NCBI GenBank assembly: GCA_050011895.1
Contig: JBEKIF010000013.1
Coordinates: 62,001-126,000 of the forward strand
Source of the DNA: DATBGO01 sp050011895
GTDB taxonomy: Bacteria > Actinomycetota > Actinomycetes > Streptosporangiales > Streptosporangiaceae
Length of the DNA: 64,000 nt
Direction of reading: 5' to 3'
The notes under the pieces were generated by a model. That model was given only the letters and a program-made list of their open reading frames with translations, did no database searches and was not told the origin of the DNA. Made by a program: the position numbers and the translations under genes. The first letter of the stretch is position 1. The number at the start of each line of letters is the position of its first letter. Positions 41,315-49,392 of this stretch are shown in pieces.

Positions 41315-42019
41315 TCAGTCCACCAGCTGGCCGTCCTGGAGCGTCAGGATGCGATCCGCCAGGCCCATCAGAACCTGATCATGGGTCGCGACGATCGCGG
41401 TGATGCCTTCGTCGTGCACGATGCTCCGGATCAACCGCATGATCTGGCCCGCCGTCTCGGAATCCAGCTGGCCGGTGGGCTCGTCGGCCAGCAGCAGCAT
41501 GGGGCTGTTGGCCAGGGCCCGGGCGATCGCTACCCGCTGCTGTTCACCGCCGGACAGCTCATACGGGCGCTGGGCGGCCCGGCCGCCGAGGCCGACGAGG
41601 CCGAGAAGGGCCCTGGCCCGCTCTTCCCTGACCCGCGGGTCACAGCGGGCGAGCCGCATCGGCAGGCCCACGTTCTCGGCCGCGGACAGGATCGGGATGA
41701 GCCCGAAAGACTGGAAGATGAACGCGACCGTCCGCCGCAGCATCAGCGCGAGCTGATCCCCGCTCATCGCGGTGACGTCCTGGCCCGCCACCTCCACCCG
41801 CCCGCTGCTCGGCCGGTCAAGCCCGCCGATGATGGCGAGCAGGGTGCTCTTCCCCGAGCCCGACTTGCCGCGCAGCGCGACCAGCTCGCCGCGGTCGACC
41901 GTGAGCGATACCCCGCGCAGCGCGCGCACCATGGTGGGCCCGGCGCCGTAAGTCCGGGTCACCTCCTGCACCACGGCGATGGTGGTCCCGGGCCCCGCGC
42001 CGGCCTGGACCGCTGTCAT
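41315..42019 (-). CDS. ABC transporter ATPase (LolD/MacB-like)
   Basis: 234 residues from ATG with AGGAGG 5 nt upstream; its start overlaps the preceding stop (ATGA). Walker A is GKSGSGKS, the Q-loop IFQSFGLIP, the signature LSGGEQQRVAIARAL, Walker B MLLLADEPTGQLD and the switch His ATHDQVL. The sequence type matches ATPases that drive FtsX/MacB-type permeases. It is the last gene of the four-gene minus-strand transporter unit. Confidence 0.93.
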   Translation of the reverse strand: MTAVQAGAGPGTTIAVVQEVTRTYGAGPTMVRALRGVSLTVDRGELVALRGKSGSGKSTLLAIIGGLDRPSSGRVEVAGQDVTAMSGDQLALMLRRTVAFIFQSFGLIPILSAAENVGLPMRLARCDPRVREERARALLGLVGLGGRAAQRPYELSGGEQQRVAIARALANSPMLLLADEPTGQLDSETAGQIMRLIRSIVHDEGITAIVATHDQVLMGLADRILTLQDGQLVD

Positions 42020-42996
42020 GCGTCCTCCTGCCCGGCGCGGCGGACCGCATCCGGCCACACCCCCACGTGGTCGGGTTCGAGGGCCACCAGCACCCGATCC
42101 TTCATGTCCAGGCTGTCGATGAAGTCCCGCGGTATTTGCAGCCGGCCGGCCCGGTCGAGCACCGAGTACTCCTGCGCGACATCCGCCGCGTGGCCGTGCT
42201 CGTCGGTGGTGGTCCGCCGCAGCACCTCGGTGCTGATCCGGCCGTCCCTGATCGCGATGGTCCTGCTGACCTGATCAGAGACCTGCTGATCATGGGTGAC
42301 CACCAGGACCGTCACCCCCAGCTCGGAGTTGGCGGCGCGCAGGGCCGCGAATACCTCGTCGGCCGTCGCGCTGTCGAGTTCGCCGGTCGGCTCGTCGGCC
42401 AGCAGCACGGTGGGCTGGTTGGCGAGCGCGACCCCGATGGCCACCCGCTGCTGCTCACCGCCGGACATCTCGGCGGGCATCCGGTCGGCGCAGTCGCCGA
42501 CGCCGAGTATCTTCAGCAGCTCGCCGGCCCGGCGGCCTCGCTTGCTGCGGCGCAGCCGGGCCAGGCCCATCGGCAGGGCCACGTTCTCCGCGGCGGTCAG
42601 GTGCGAGAACAGGTTCCTGCTGGTCTGCTGCCAGAGGAACCCGACGGTGCCGCGCCGGTAAGCCAGCCGCTCCTTGGCGCCCATGGTCAAAAGGTCATGC
42701 CCGGCCACCCTGGCCTGGCCGGCGGTGGGCGTGTCCAGGCCGGCCAGGATGTTGAGCAGCGTCGACTTCCCGCTGCCCGACGCGCCGACCAGCGCGGTCA
42801 GCTCACCCGGTCCGATCAGCAGGTCCAGGCTCTGCAGCGCCTGCACCTCAATCCCGGCGGTCGTGTAGATCCGGACCAGCCGGTCGCACGCGATCACCGC
42901 GTCGTGCCCGAAGGCGGGTCGCTGCCCGGCCGCACCGCCCCGGGCGCCCGCCCGCGCCCCGGCCGCGGTCAGCTCATCGATGGATGTCCGCTGCAC
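42016..42996 (-). CDS. ABC transporter ATPase with C-terminal AbrB-like segment
   Basis: 326 residues. The ATPase core has GASGSGKS, FLWQQTSRNLF, MSGGEQQRVAIGVALANQPT and VLLADEPTGELD. After the nucleotide-binding domain about 60 further residues follow, including EYSVLDRAGRLQIPRDFIDS and LDMKDRVLVALEPDHVGVWP, which read like a SpoVT/AbrB swapped-hairpin unit (V-x3-GR-x-IP). That fold normally binds DNA but can mediate dimerisation; related ATPases in other actinobacteria carry a similar end. The GTG starts 4 nt after the upstream permease stop. Confidence 0.9.
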   Translation of the reverse strand: MQRTSIDELTAAGARAGARGGAAGQRPAFGHDAVIACDRLVRIYTTAGIEVQALQSLDLLIGPGELTALVGASGSGKSTLLNILAGLDTPTAGQARVAGHDLLTMGAKERLAYRRGTVGFLWQQTSRNLFSHLTAAENVALPMGLARLRRSKRGRRAGELLKILGVGDCADRMPAEMSGGEQQRVAIGVALANQPTVLLADEPTGELDSATADEVFAALRAANSELGVTVLVVTHDQQVSDQVSRTIAIRDGRISTEVLRRTTTDEHGHAADVAQEYSVLDRAGRLQIPRDFIDSLDMKDRVLVALEPDHVGVWPDAVRRAGQEDA

Positions 42997-43000
42997 GCCA

Positions 43001-45871
43001 TCACCCGCCTTCGTCCAGCCGCAGCACCCCGGTCCTGGACCGCCTGCGGATAACGGTCGCCTGACCAGCCGTGATCGTGGCGACCAGGGCCACGAGGGCG
43101 ACGACGGGCAGGATGAGCGCCGGCAGGTCGGGCCGTACCTGCACCGAGGCGCCCGAGCCGGTGAACGCCGACAGATCGAGGGCCGGCCCGACCAGCTGCC
43201 CGAGGACCGCGCCGGCCAGCTCGGCGCCCACCACCGCGACCAGCAGCAGCGGCAGGACGTCCAGCAGGGCCAGCCGCCGGGCCTGCCGGCCGGTCAGCCC
43301 GAGCGCGGTGAGCCACGTGCCAAGCCGGGTCCGGTCCCGGCCGGTCAGGGCCAGGCCGAGCAGCACCGCGGCCACGCTGCAGGCCGCCCCGGCCGCCACG
43401 GTCAGCTCGAACAGCCGGCTCGAGCCCCGCACCGACGGCGCGCCCGCGGTCGATTGCAGCACCGCCGCGCGGGAGGTGACCAGGAAGCCGGGCAGAGTCC
43501 GCGTCAGCGCGACGCGGAGCGCGGCCACCCTGATCCCGGCTCCGGCCAGCAGCACCGTGTTCGGCGCGGTGCCGCCGGCGATCCGGTCCGCGGCCCAGCC
43601 GGGCAGGATGACAAAGCTGCCGCCGCCGGGCTGGGCCGGGGTGCTCGCGGCGGTCGCGGCCACCTGAATGGTCAGCTGGCTGCTGTCGAACGCGAGCTGG
43701 TTAGAGCCCGCCCGGACGGCCGCCGCGACCCGAGGTGACGCGATGACCGGGATGGCGCCTCCCGGCCCGGGCCTGGCCAGCAGCCGGGCCGGGACCGCCG
43801 GCCACGGGGTGTCGGCGACCAGCGCGGCGTAGCTCGCCGGATCGGCGACCAGCACGCCGGTCGATATCGCGCCTTCGGCGCCGATCAGCAGGTTGCCGGC
43901 CAGCGGTGACCCCGGCGAAACGTAGAACAGCGCGGCCTGGGCGCGCACGCCGGGCACGGCCGCCATCGCGCGCTGTGCCGCGGGGCCGATCGACGTCTCG
44001 AATCCGGTGCGCTTGACCACCACATCGGCACCGGTCTGCTGCCACGAGGCCGCCACCTGACCGCTGCCGACCGCCGCCCGGATCGTGCCGCCGAGCGCGA
44101 TCACTGCCAGCGCGACGACCAGCGCGAGGGCCGGCAGCAGCGTGTCTGGCCTGGCGCGCGCCGCCTGCGCGATGCCGAGGTATCCGACGGCTCCGCGGCG
44201 GCGTGCGGTCAGCCGCAGCAGCGCGCGCAGCGGCAGTGGGTAGACCCAGGCCGCGACCAGCCCCGCGGCCAGGGCCACCAGGACCGGCGCCGAGCTGATG
44301 TAGGGGTCGACGCCGGTGCCCGGCACGAGGCCGCGCGCCCGCAGCGCGGCGGCCCCGCCGGCGATCGCGATGATCGCGGTCAGCTCGGCCACCCGCCGAC
44401 GCGCTGACCTGCGATGGAATACCAGGTCACCGCGGCCGGACGCGGCCAGCGACCGCGGGCCGCGATGCTGCCAGCCGACCAGCAGCGCCGGGGCGGCGAG
44501 GGTGATCACCGCTACGGCGGCCAGCAGCCGCCAGCTGGCCGGGTTGGCGCCACCGGGTGTCACGACGGCCGCTGCCAGCGCGCCGGCGGCGAGGGCCGGG
44601 CCGGCCACCAGAGCGGTCCTGGCCGCCGTCCGCAGCGCCACCTGGACGGTGCTCCCGCCCCTGGCCCGCAGCAGGGCCAGCTCGGCCCGGTAGGCGGCGG
44701 CGACGATCAGGGCGCAGGCCAGCAGCAGGATCACGGCCGCGGCGAACAGGCCCACCGTGAGCAGCGAGTCGGTGGCGCCGACGGCGGCCTGGACGGCCTC
44801 GAAGTCAGTGAGGTTCCCGACGCCTTCGGCCGAGATGGCGGGTGAGCCGAGCCCGGGCGGCAGCCCCCCGGCGACGGCCGGCCCGGTTTCCTGCAGCTGG
44901 CCCTGCAGCACTGTCATCGCCTGGATGAAACCCGGCACCTGCGAGACGGTCAGCGCACTGGTGTCCAGCGGGTTGTCCCAGAAGGCCCGCACGTCAGCCA
45001 GCGCCAGGGTGCCCTGCGTTTCCGCCGTCTCGATCGCGGGCAGCTCCGCAGGGCCGATGAACACCCCGCCCTGCCAGATCTGCGCCCCGGTACTGCTGCT
45101 GGCCGGGGTCGGTGCGGCCAGCGACGGATCGTGGGTCCAGAACGCCGCTGACGGGTCAGCCGGCCTGACGATGCCGGTCACCTCCAGCCGCACCGACGGG
45201 TCACTGGGCAGCGCCGCCGGGTCGCGGCCCAGCTGGATCACCGCCCCTGGGCGCAGCCCGAGCGTGGCGGCCGTCGCGGCGGTCACGGCGGCCTGCAGGG
45301 TGATCACCGCGCGGCTGCCGCGCCCGGTCGTCATCGCGGCCTGCGGGTACGAGCCCGAGGCCAGCCCTGAATAGTGCCGCAGCCCGCTGGCGTAGCCAAT
45401 CTCGATGGCCGGCGGCGCACCGAGGATCGCCCGCGGCGTCGGATTCAGGACCGGCTGGAATGGCGTCGTCAGGCTTCCCCACCGGAGCGCTGCGGGAGCG
45501 TCCACCGGCGCGTCGATCCGGGAGCCGATCGCCGCGGCTACCGCTTGCACCTGGGCGGCTGTCAGCTGGTCGGTGGCGGCGGTGCCCTGGATCTGGAAGT
45601 TCTCGCTCGTGATGATGCCGAATGCGCCGGCTGACCTGATGGTCTGCTGCAGCGCGGCGTTCTGCAGTGCGGTGATTTCGCGCGGGCCCGCCACCGCGAC
45701 AAACGCGCCGAGCAGCGCGACCAGCGCGAGCGCCCAGGCCGGCCCGGGGCCGGCCGGGCCGCTGGCCTGCCGCCGGAGCCGGCTGGCCAGCGAGCGGCCC
45801 GCCGGCGAGCGGCCCGCTGGCGAGGCGGCTGTCGCGGCCCGCCGCCGCGCGGGGTCCCTGCGGTGGCTCAT
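43001..45871 (-). CDS. FtsX-like ABC permease (large, two-unit)
   Basis: 956 residues from ATG overlapping the upstream permease stop (ATGA). The basic N-terminus contains AGRSPAGRSLAS repeats. An N-terminal helix (AWALALVALLGAFVAVAGPR) and a large extracytoplasmic domain precede a helical bundle in the middle (SLLTVGLFAAAVILLLACAL, YRAELALLRARGGS), a second extracytoplasmic domain, and a C-terminal bundle (LTVAAGAACSVAAVLLGLAL, then LGTWLTALGLTGRQARRLAL). The RARGG and ALG-x-TG-x-Q elements after the helices are FtsX-family coupling features. The substrate may be a lipid, peptide or cell-wall factor; unknown. Confidence 0.88.
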   Translation of the reverse strand: MSHRRDPARRRAATAASPAGRSPAGRSLASRLRRQASGPAGPGPAWALALVALLGAFVAVAGPREITALQNAALQQTIRSAGAFGIITSENFQIQGTAATDQLTAAQVQAVAAAIGSRIDAPVDAPAALRWGSLTTPFQPVLNPTPRAILGAPPAIEIGYASGLRHYSGLASGSYPQAAMTTGRGSRAVITLQAAVTAATAATLGLRPGAVIQLGRDPAALPSDPSVRLEVTGIVRPADPSAAFWTHDPSLAAPTPASSSTGAQIWQGGVFIGPAELPAIETAETQGTLALADVRAFWDNPLDTSALTVSQVPGFIQAMTVLQGQLQETGPAVAGGLPPGLGSPAISAEGVGNLTDFEAVQAAVGATDSLLTVGLFAAAVILLLACALIVAAAYRAELALLRARGGSTVQVALRTAARTALVAGPALAAGALAAAVVTPGGANPASWRLLAAVAVITLAAPALLVGWQHRGPRSLAASGRGDLVFHRRSARRRVAELTAIIAIAGGAAALRARGLVPGTGVDPYISSAPVLVALAAGLVAAWVYPLPLRALLRLTARRRGAVGYLGIAQAARARPDTLLPALALVVALAVIALGGTIRAAVGSGQVAASWQQTGADVVVKRTGFETSIGPAAQRAMAAVPGVRAQAALFYVSPGSPLAGNLLIGAEGAISTGVLVADPASYAALVADTPWPAVPARLLARPGPGGAIPVIASPRVAAAVRAGSNQLAFDSSQLTIQVAATAASTPAQPGGGSFVILPGWAADRIAGGTAPNTVLLAGAGIRVAALRVALTRTLPGFLVTSRAAVLQSTAGAPSVRGSSRLFELTVAAGAACSVAAVLLGLALTGRDRTRLGTWLTALGLTGRQARRLALLDVLPLLLVAVVGAELAGAVLGQLVGPALDLSAFTGSGASVQVRPDLPALILPVVALVALVATITAGQATVIRRRSRTGVLRLDEGG

Positions 45872-48800
45872 GTCTGCGCCTCCAGCCGGGTCCGGGCGGC
45901 CAGGCCGGCCCGGGAACCGGTGCCGAACACGGCGATCAGCACCGGCGCGGCGGCAACGGCCAGCGCCAGGACGGCGGGAACCGCCAGCGGCACCTGGACC
46001 AGCACCGGCGGCTGCGGGTGCGCTCCGGCCGCGGTGAGCGTCACCGCCGGGACGACGAGCCGGGCCAGTACGCTGCCGAGCAGCAGGCCGGCGGCTGCCG
46101 CGGGAACGGCCAGCACGGCCTGTTCCAGGCAGAGCAGCCGGGTGAGCTGACCGCGGGTGGCGCCGAGCGCGGCCAGCAGGGCGACGTCGCGGGCCCGGTC
46201 GCGGGCGGTCGCCGCGCTGACCAGGAAGCCGGCGGCAGCCAGGACGACGGCGGCAGCGGCGATCGCCAGCATCGCCAGCTGCGGCGCGGCGGCGAGCGGA
46301 TCGGCCAGCAGGGCGTTGGCCGTCGCGGCGCGATCGGCGAGCGTGGCACCGGCTGGCAGCCCGGCCAGGCTCGGCGGCCCGGCGGCCCGCAGCCACCACT
46401 CGGTCACCGGCCACGGCTCGACGCCGGCCGTAGCCAGGGCCTGCTGGAACCCGGACTGGTCGACGACCAGCCCGCCGCCCGCGCCGCTGATGGTGGGGAA
46501 ACCGCTGATCGCGCTTTTGATCGTGGCGCTGATGCTGGCGCCGTTCACGTTGATCGTGACGGTGTCTCCGGGCCGCGCACCGGTCTGGCCGAGGTAGGCA
46601 CTCGTCGCGACGGCGGGCAGCGGCCCGCTCGGCCCGCCCTCGGCGACCGTGAGATCGGCTGGCAGCCTGCTGTAGGGACCGCATGGGTACGAATTCAGGA
46701 ACGACCCGCAGTTCCTGGTCTGCGGGCCGACGCCGGAACCAGTAGCGAACCGCACCGTCAGGCTCGTTCCGGCCGCTGAGGTCCCGGTGACCTGCGGCTG
46801 GCTGTTCACGTTGCCGTTGCCGGATGCAACCACCTGGCCCGCGTTAGCGGTTATCGTCGATCCGGGCACGCCGGCGTCGAACGGGCGGCCGAAACGGCCG
46901 GTCAGGGCGGCGGCGCCGCGGACCGAGCGGATGGTCAGCGTTGCCGCATGACCGCGCCGGGTGGGCAGCAGGTACTGCAGGGCGTAGCCGGTGATGCGCA
47001 GCGGGTAGGCGGCCCGGTTACGCTGGGCGATCACCGCGGTCAGCTGGTGGCTCCGGCCATCGGCCGGGATCACGCCGCCCAGCACCGAGTAGGAGATCCC
47101 GAACGTATCCCGCAGCCGCAGCAGCAGCGCCGCCTGGCTGGCACCGGCCGCGGTGAGTTCCGCGGTGATCAGCAGGCGGGCGGGCCGGCCCGGGACGAGG
47201 GAACTGGCCGGCTCGCGGTGCGGCACCAGCCGGGCCAGCAGCGCCGGCACCGAGCCGCCGACCAGGTCCGGCCGGATCGCGGCGACCGAGACGGCCTGCC
47301 GGGCGTCGAGGGCCAGCAGGGTGGCCGTGCCGCCGTTGGCCAGCCCGATCGGGTCCCTGATGACCGGCGTGCTCCCGGTCACCCAGGGTGCGCTGGTCAG
47401 CCCGGTCACCTCGCCGAGCGGGATCGCGGCGGCCGGCGGCAGGTTAATGCGCGCGTCCGCGCCGGTGCTGAAGCTGGCCCGGTCCTGCGCGGAGCGCTGC
47501 CAGCTGGACCATTCCGCTATCGCGAGCACGCTGGTGGCCACCGCGAGGACGGCGAGCAGCACCGGTCCGGCCTGCCGCAGCGGCCGGCGGCTGATCTGCC
47601 AGGCGGCCACCGCGGCGGTGAGGTTGCGGCCGCGCACGGCGGCCCGGTCGCCGAGCCTGACCACCACGGGCAGCAGCCGGAGCATCACCACGGCGCCCGC
47701 GGCCAGTGCCAGCACCGGGGCGCTGACCAGGACGGGATCCACGCCGATGGAGCCGCCACGGCCGGGCGAGACGGACCCGGAGTAGCGGGCGAGCTGCCAG
47801 CTGGCCAGAACGGCCAGGGCGACGAGCGCGACGTCGACGCCCGACCGGGTGGCCGGGGCGATGACCCGCTGCCGTCCGCGCCGGGCCCCCTCGCGCACCG
47901 GCGAGCCGGCGGCTTGCAGCCAGCTCTGGGCGATGATCAGCCCGCACCCGACCGCCGCTGCCGCGGCCGTCAGCCAGGCGACGGCAGGGAAGGCGACCGG
48001 AAGCCGGAGGGCGCTGTGCGCGAGCGGCCCGCGCCGTGCCAGCCACGGCAGCGCCAGGCCGCCGAGGACGGGGCCAAGGGCGGCCACCGGCACGACGATC
48101 AGCGCCGCCTCGGTCACCCCGGTGCCGGCCAGCTGCCACCTGGAGGCGCCGCGTGCTCGCAGCAGCTCCGCTTCGGCGGCGCGCTGCCTGCTCAGCAGGG
48201 CGGTGGCCAGCGCCACCGTGGCACCGGCGATGACGAGGAAGATGAGGACGCCGATCGCCAGCTGTGACCTGGTGACCACCAGGGCGACCTGCAGGCCGCT
48301 GAGCAGCCCGGGCAGGCCAGTGGTCACCGCCACGTCGCGCAGCTGCAGGCTGCCGGTCAGGGCAGTCAGGCCAGCTGCCAGCTGGCTGGCGAAGGCAGGC
48401 ACGTTACCCGCGTTGACCCGAGGGATCTCCGGCTCCGCTGACCAGGTGGCGGACGCGACGGGAATGCGCCCGGCGGCCAGCTGCGCCTGGCTGGTGACCA
48501 GCGCTGGGTAGATCCTGAATCCGCCCGTCTGCTGCGGGCTCGTCACCGGATCAAGCGACCAGTAGGGGCTGTTCGCGCCGATCGGGCGGAAGATCCCGGT
48601 GATCTTCACGGGAACCGGGGCTGACGAGGTGGCCACCCGGAGCAGGATCGTGGCCCCCGGCCGCAGGTGAAGGCTCGCGGCCAGGGACGAGGGCGCCGCG
48701 ACCGCGGTGCGGCCGCCGCCGGCCGCCCGGGCTGGCCAGGCACCCGCGAGCAGCAGGGCGTGGGCGGGCTGATCCTGCAGCGAGATCACGTGGGTTTGCG

Positions 48801-49137
48801 CGTTGGCGCCAGCGAGGGCTGCCGGGATGTCCAGGTAGTCGGTGCTGACCGAGTCGAAGATCGTGAGCGGCACGGTTGGCAGCGCGCGGCCGAGCGCGGC
48901 GCGGACCCGGCTATCGGCTTGCGCCGCGGCGGCCGGAGAGGTCATCGCCGCGGTGACCGATATGCCGGTGGCCGGATTGCCGGCCAGCGAGGTCCGGACC
49001 GCGTTGCTGGTGACGGTGGCGGAGAACGATGCCAGCGCGGCGAGCAGCGCGGCCGAGAGCGTGGCTGTCACGACGGCGGCGGTCAGCGCCAGGCGGTGCG
49101 GGGTGAGGCGCCGGACGATCGCTGGCGCTCTGCGCAC
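45868..49137 (-). CDS. FtsX-like ABC permease (large, first gene of the transporter unit)
   Basis: 1089 residues from GTG with GAGGTG about 10 nt upstream. The N-terminal helix (LALTAAVVTATLSAALLAAL) is followed by a periplasmic-type domain, a central bundle (LAIGVLIFLVIAGATVALAT, ELLRARGASRWQLAG), several further helices, a second large domain with NCGSFLNSYPCGPYS (a possible disulphide), and the C-terminal FtsX bundle (ARDVALLAALGATRGQLTRL). It is paired with the similar 956-residue permease in a translationally coupled operon with two ATPases. No dedicated binding protein is encoded here. Confidence 0.88.
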   Translation of the reverse strand: MRRAPAIVRRLTPHRLALTAAVVTATLSAALLAALASFSATVTSNAVRTSLAGNPATGISVTAAMTSPAAAAQADSRVRAALGRALPTVPLTIFDSVSTDYLDIPAALAGANAQTHVISLQDQPAHALLLAGAWPARAAGGGRTAVAAPSSLAASLHLRPGATILLRVATSSAPVPVKITGIFRPIGANSPYWSLDPVTSPQQTGGFRIYPALVTSQAQLAAGRIPVASATWSAEPEIPRVNAGNVPAFASQLAAGLTALTGSLQLRDVAVTTGLPGLLSGLQVALVVTRSQLAIGVLIFLVIAGATVALATALLSRQRAAEAELLRARGASRWQLAGTGVTEAALIVVPVAALGPVLGGLALPWLARRGPLAHSALRLPVAFPAVAWLTAAAAAVGCGLIIAQSWLQAAGSPVREGARRGRQRVIAPATRSGVDVALVALAVLASWQLARYSGSVSPGRGGSIGVDPVLVSAPVLALAAGAVVMLRLLPVVVRLGDRAAVRGRNLTAAVAAWQISRRPLRQAGPVLLAVLAVATSVLAIAEWSSWQRSAQDRASFSTGADARINLPPAAAIPLGEVTGLTSAPWVTGSTPVIRDPIGLANGGTATLLALDARQAVSVAAIRPDLVGGSVPALLARLVPHREPASSLVPGRPARLLITAELTAAGASQAALLLRLRDTFGISYSVLGGVIPADGRSHQLTAVIAQRNRAAYPLRITGYALQYLLPTRRGHAATLTIRSVRGAAALTGRFGRPFDAGVPGSTITANAGQVVASGNGNVNSQPQVTGTSAAGTSLTVRFATGSGVGPQTRNCGSFLNSYPCGPYSRLPADLTVAEGGPSGPLPAVATSAYLGQTGARPGDTVTINVNGASISATIKSAISGFPTISGAGGGLVVDQSGFQQALATAGVEPWPVTEWWLRAAGPPSLAGLPAGATLADRAATANALLADPLAAAPQLAMLAIAAAAVVLAAAGFLVSAATARDRARDVALLAALGATRGQLTRLLCLEQAVLAVPAAAAGLLLGSVLARLVVPAVTLTAAGAHPQPPVLVQVPLAVPAVLALAVAAAPVLIAVFGTGSRAGLAARTRLEAQT

Positions 49138-49378
49138 GGGGCCTGGTCACCTCGAATCCGATCCCGGACATGCCTCCCGCTCACCGTTACATGGGCAGGC
49201 GGCATAGATCCATGACCGAGACCAGTTAGTGACGCAGTAGAGACTCACCCGTCGCACGACGTCGCCGGGGCGTAATGGGCACTGCGCGAGCCCGCGGTCG
49301 CTCAGGTCGCGCGCCAGATCGCGGCCTGGAGCCTGGCCCGCCTGCAGGCCTTGGCCAGCGCGGCATCGGGCGACTACG

Positions 49379-49392
49379 TAGACTCACCTGAC
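49379..49392 (+). promoter_or_regulatory. Leaderless-type -10 box for valS
   Basis: TAGACT (49379-49384) ends 8 nt before GTG at 49393. There is no Shine-Dalgarno at any candidate start. No T-box (AGGGTGGNACCGCG-type) is present in the preceding 250 nt. Confidence 0.4.

Noticed and set aside
45872..46684. N-terminal extension of the 956-residue permease frame
   Set aside because: This part is an Arg/Ala-rich shadow of the upstream permease gene; the true start is the ATGA overlap at 45868-45871.
49205..49378. Possible T-box leader before valS
   Set aside because: No AGGGTGGNACCGCG-type T-box sequence and no specifier-loop structure could be found.
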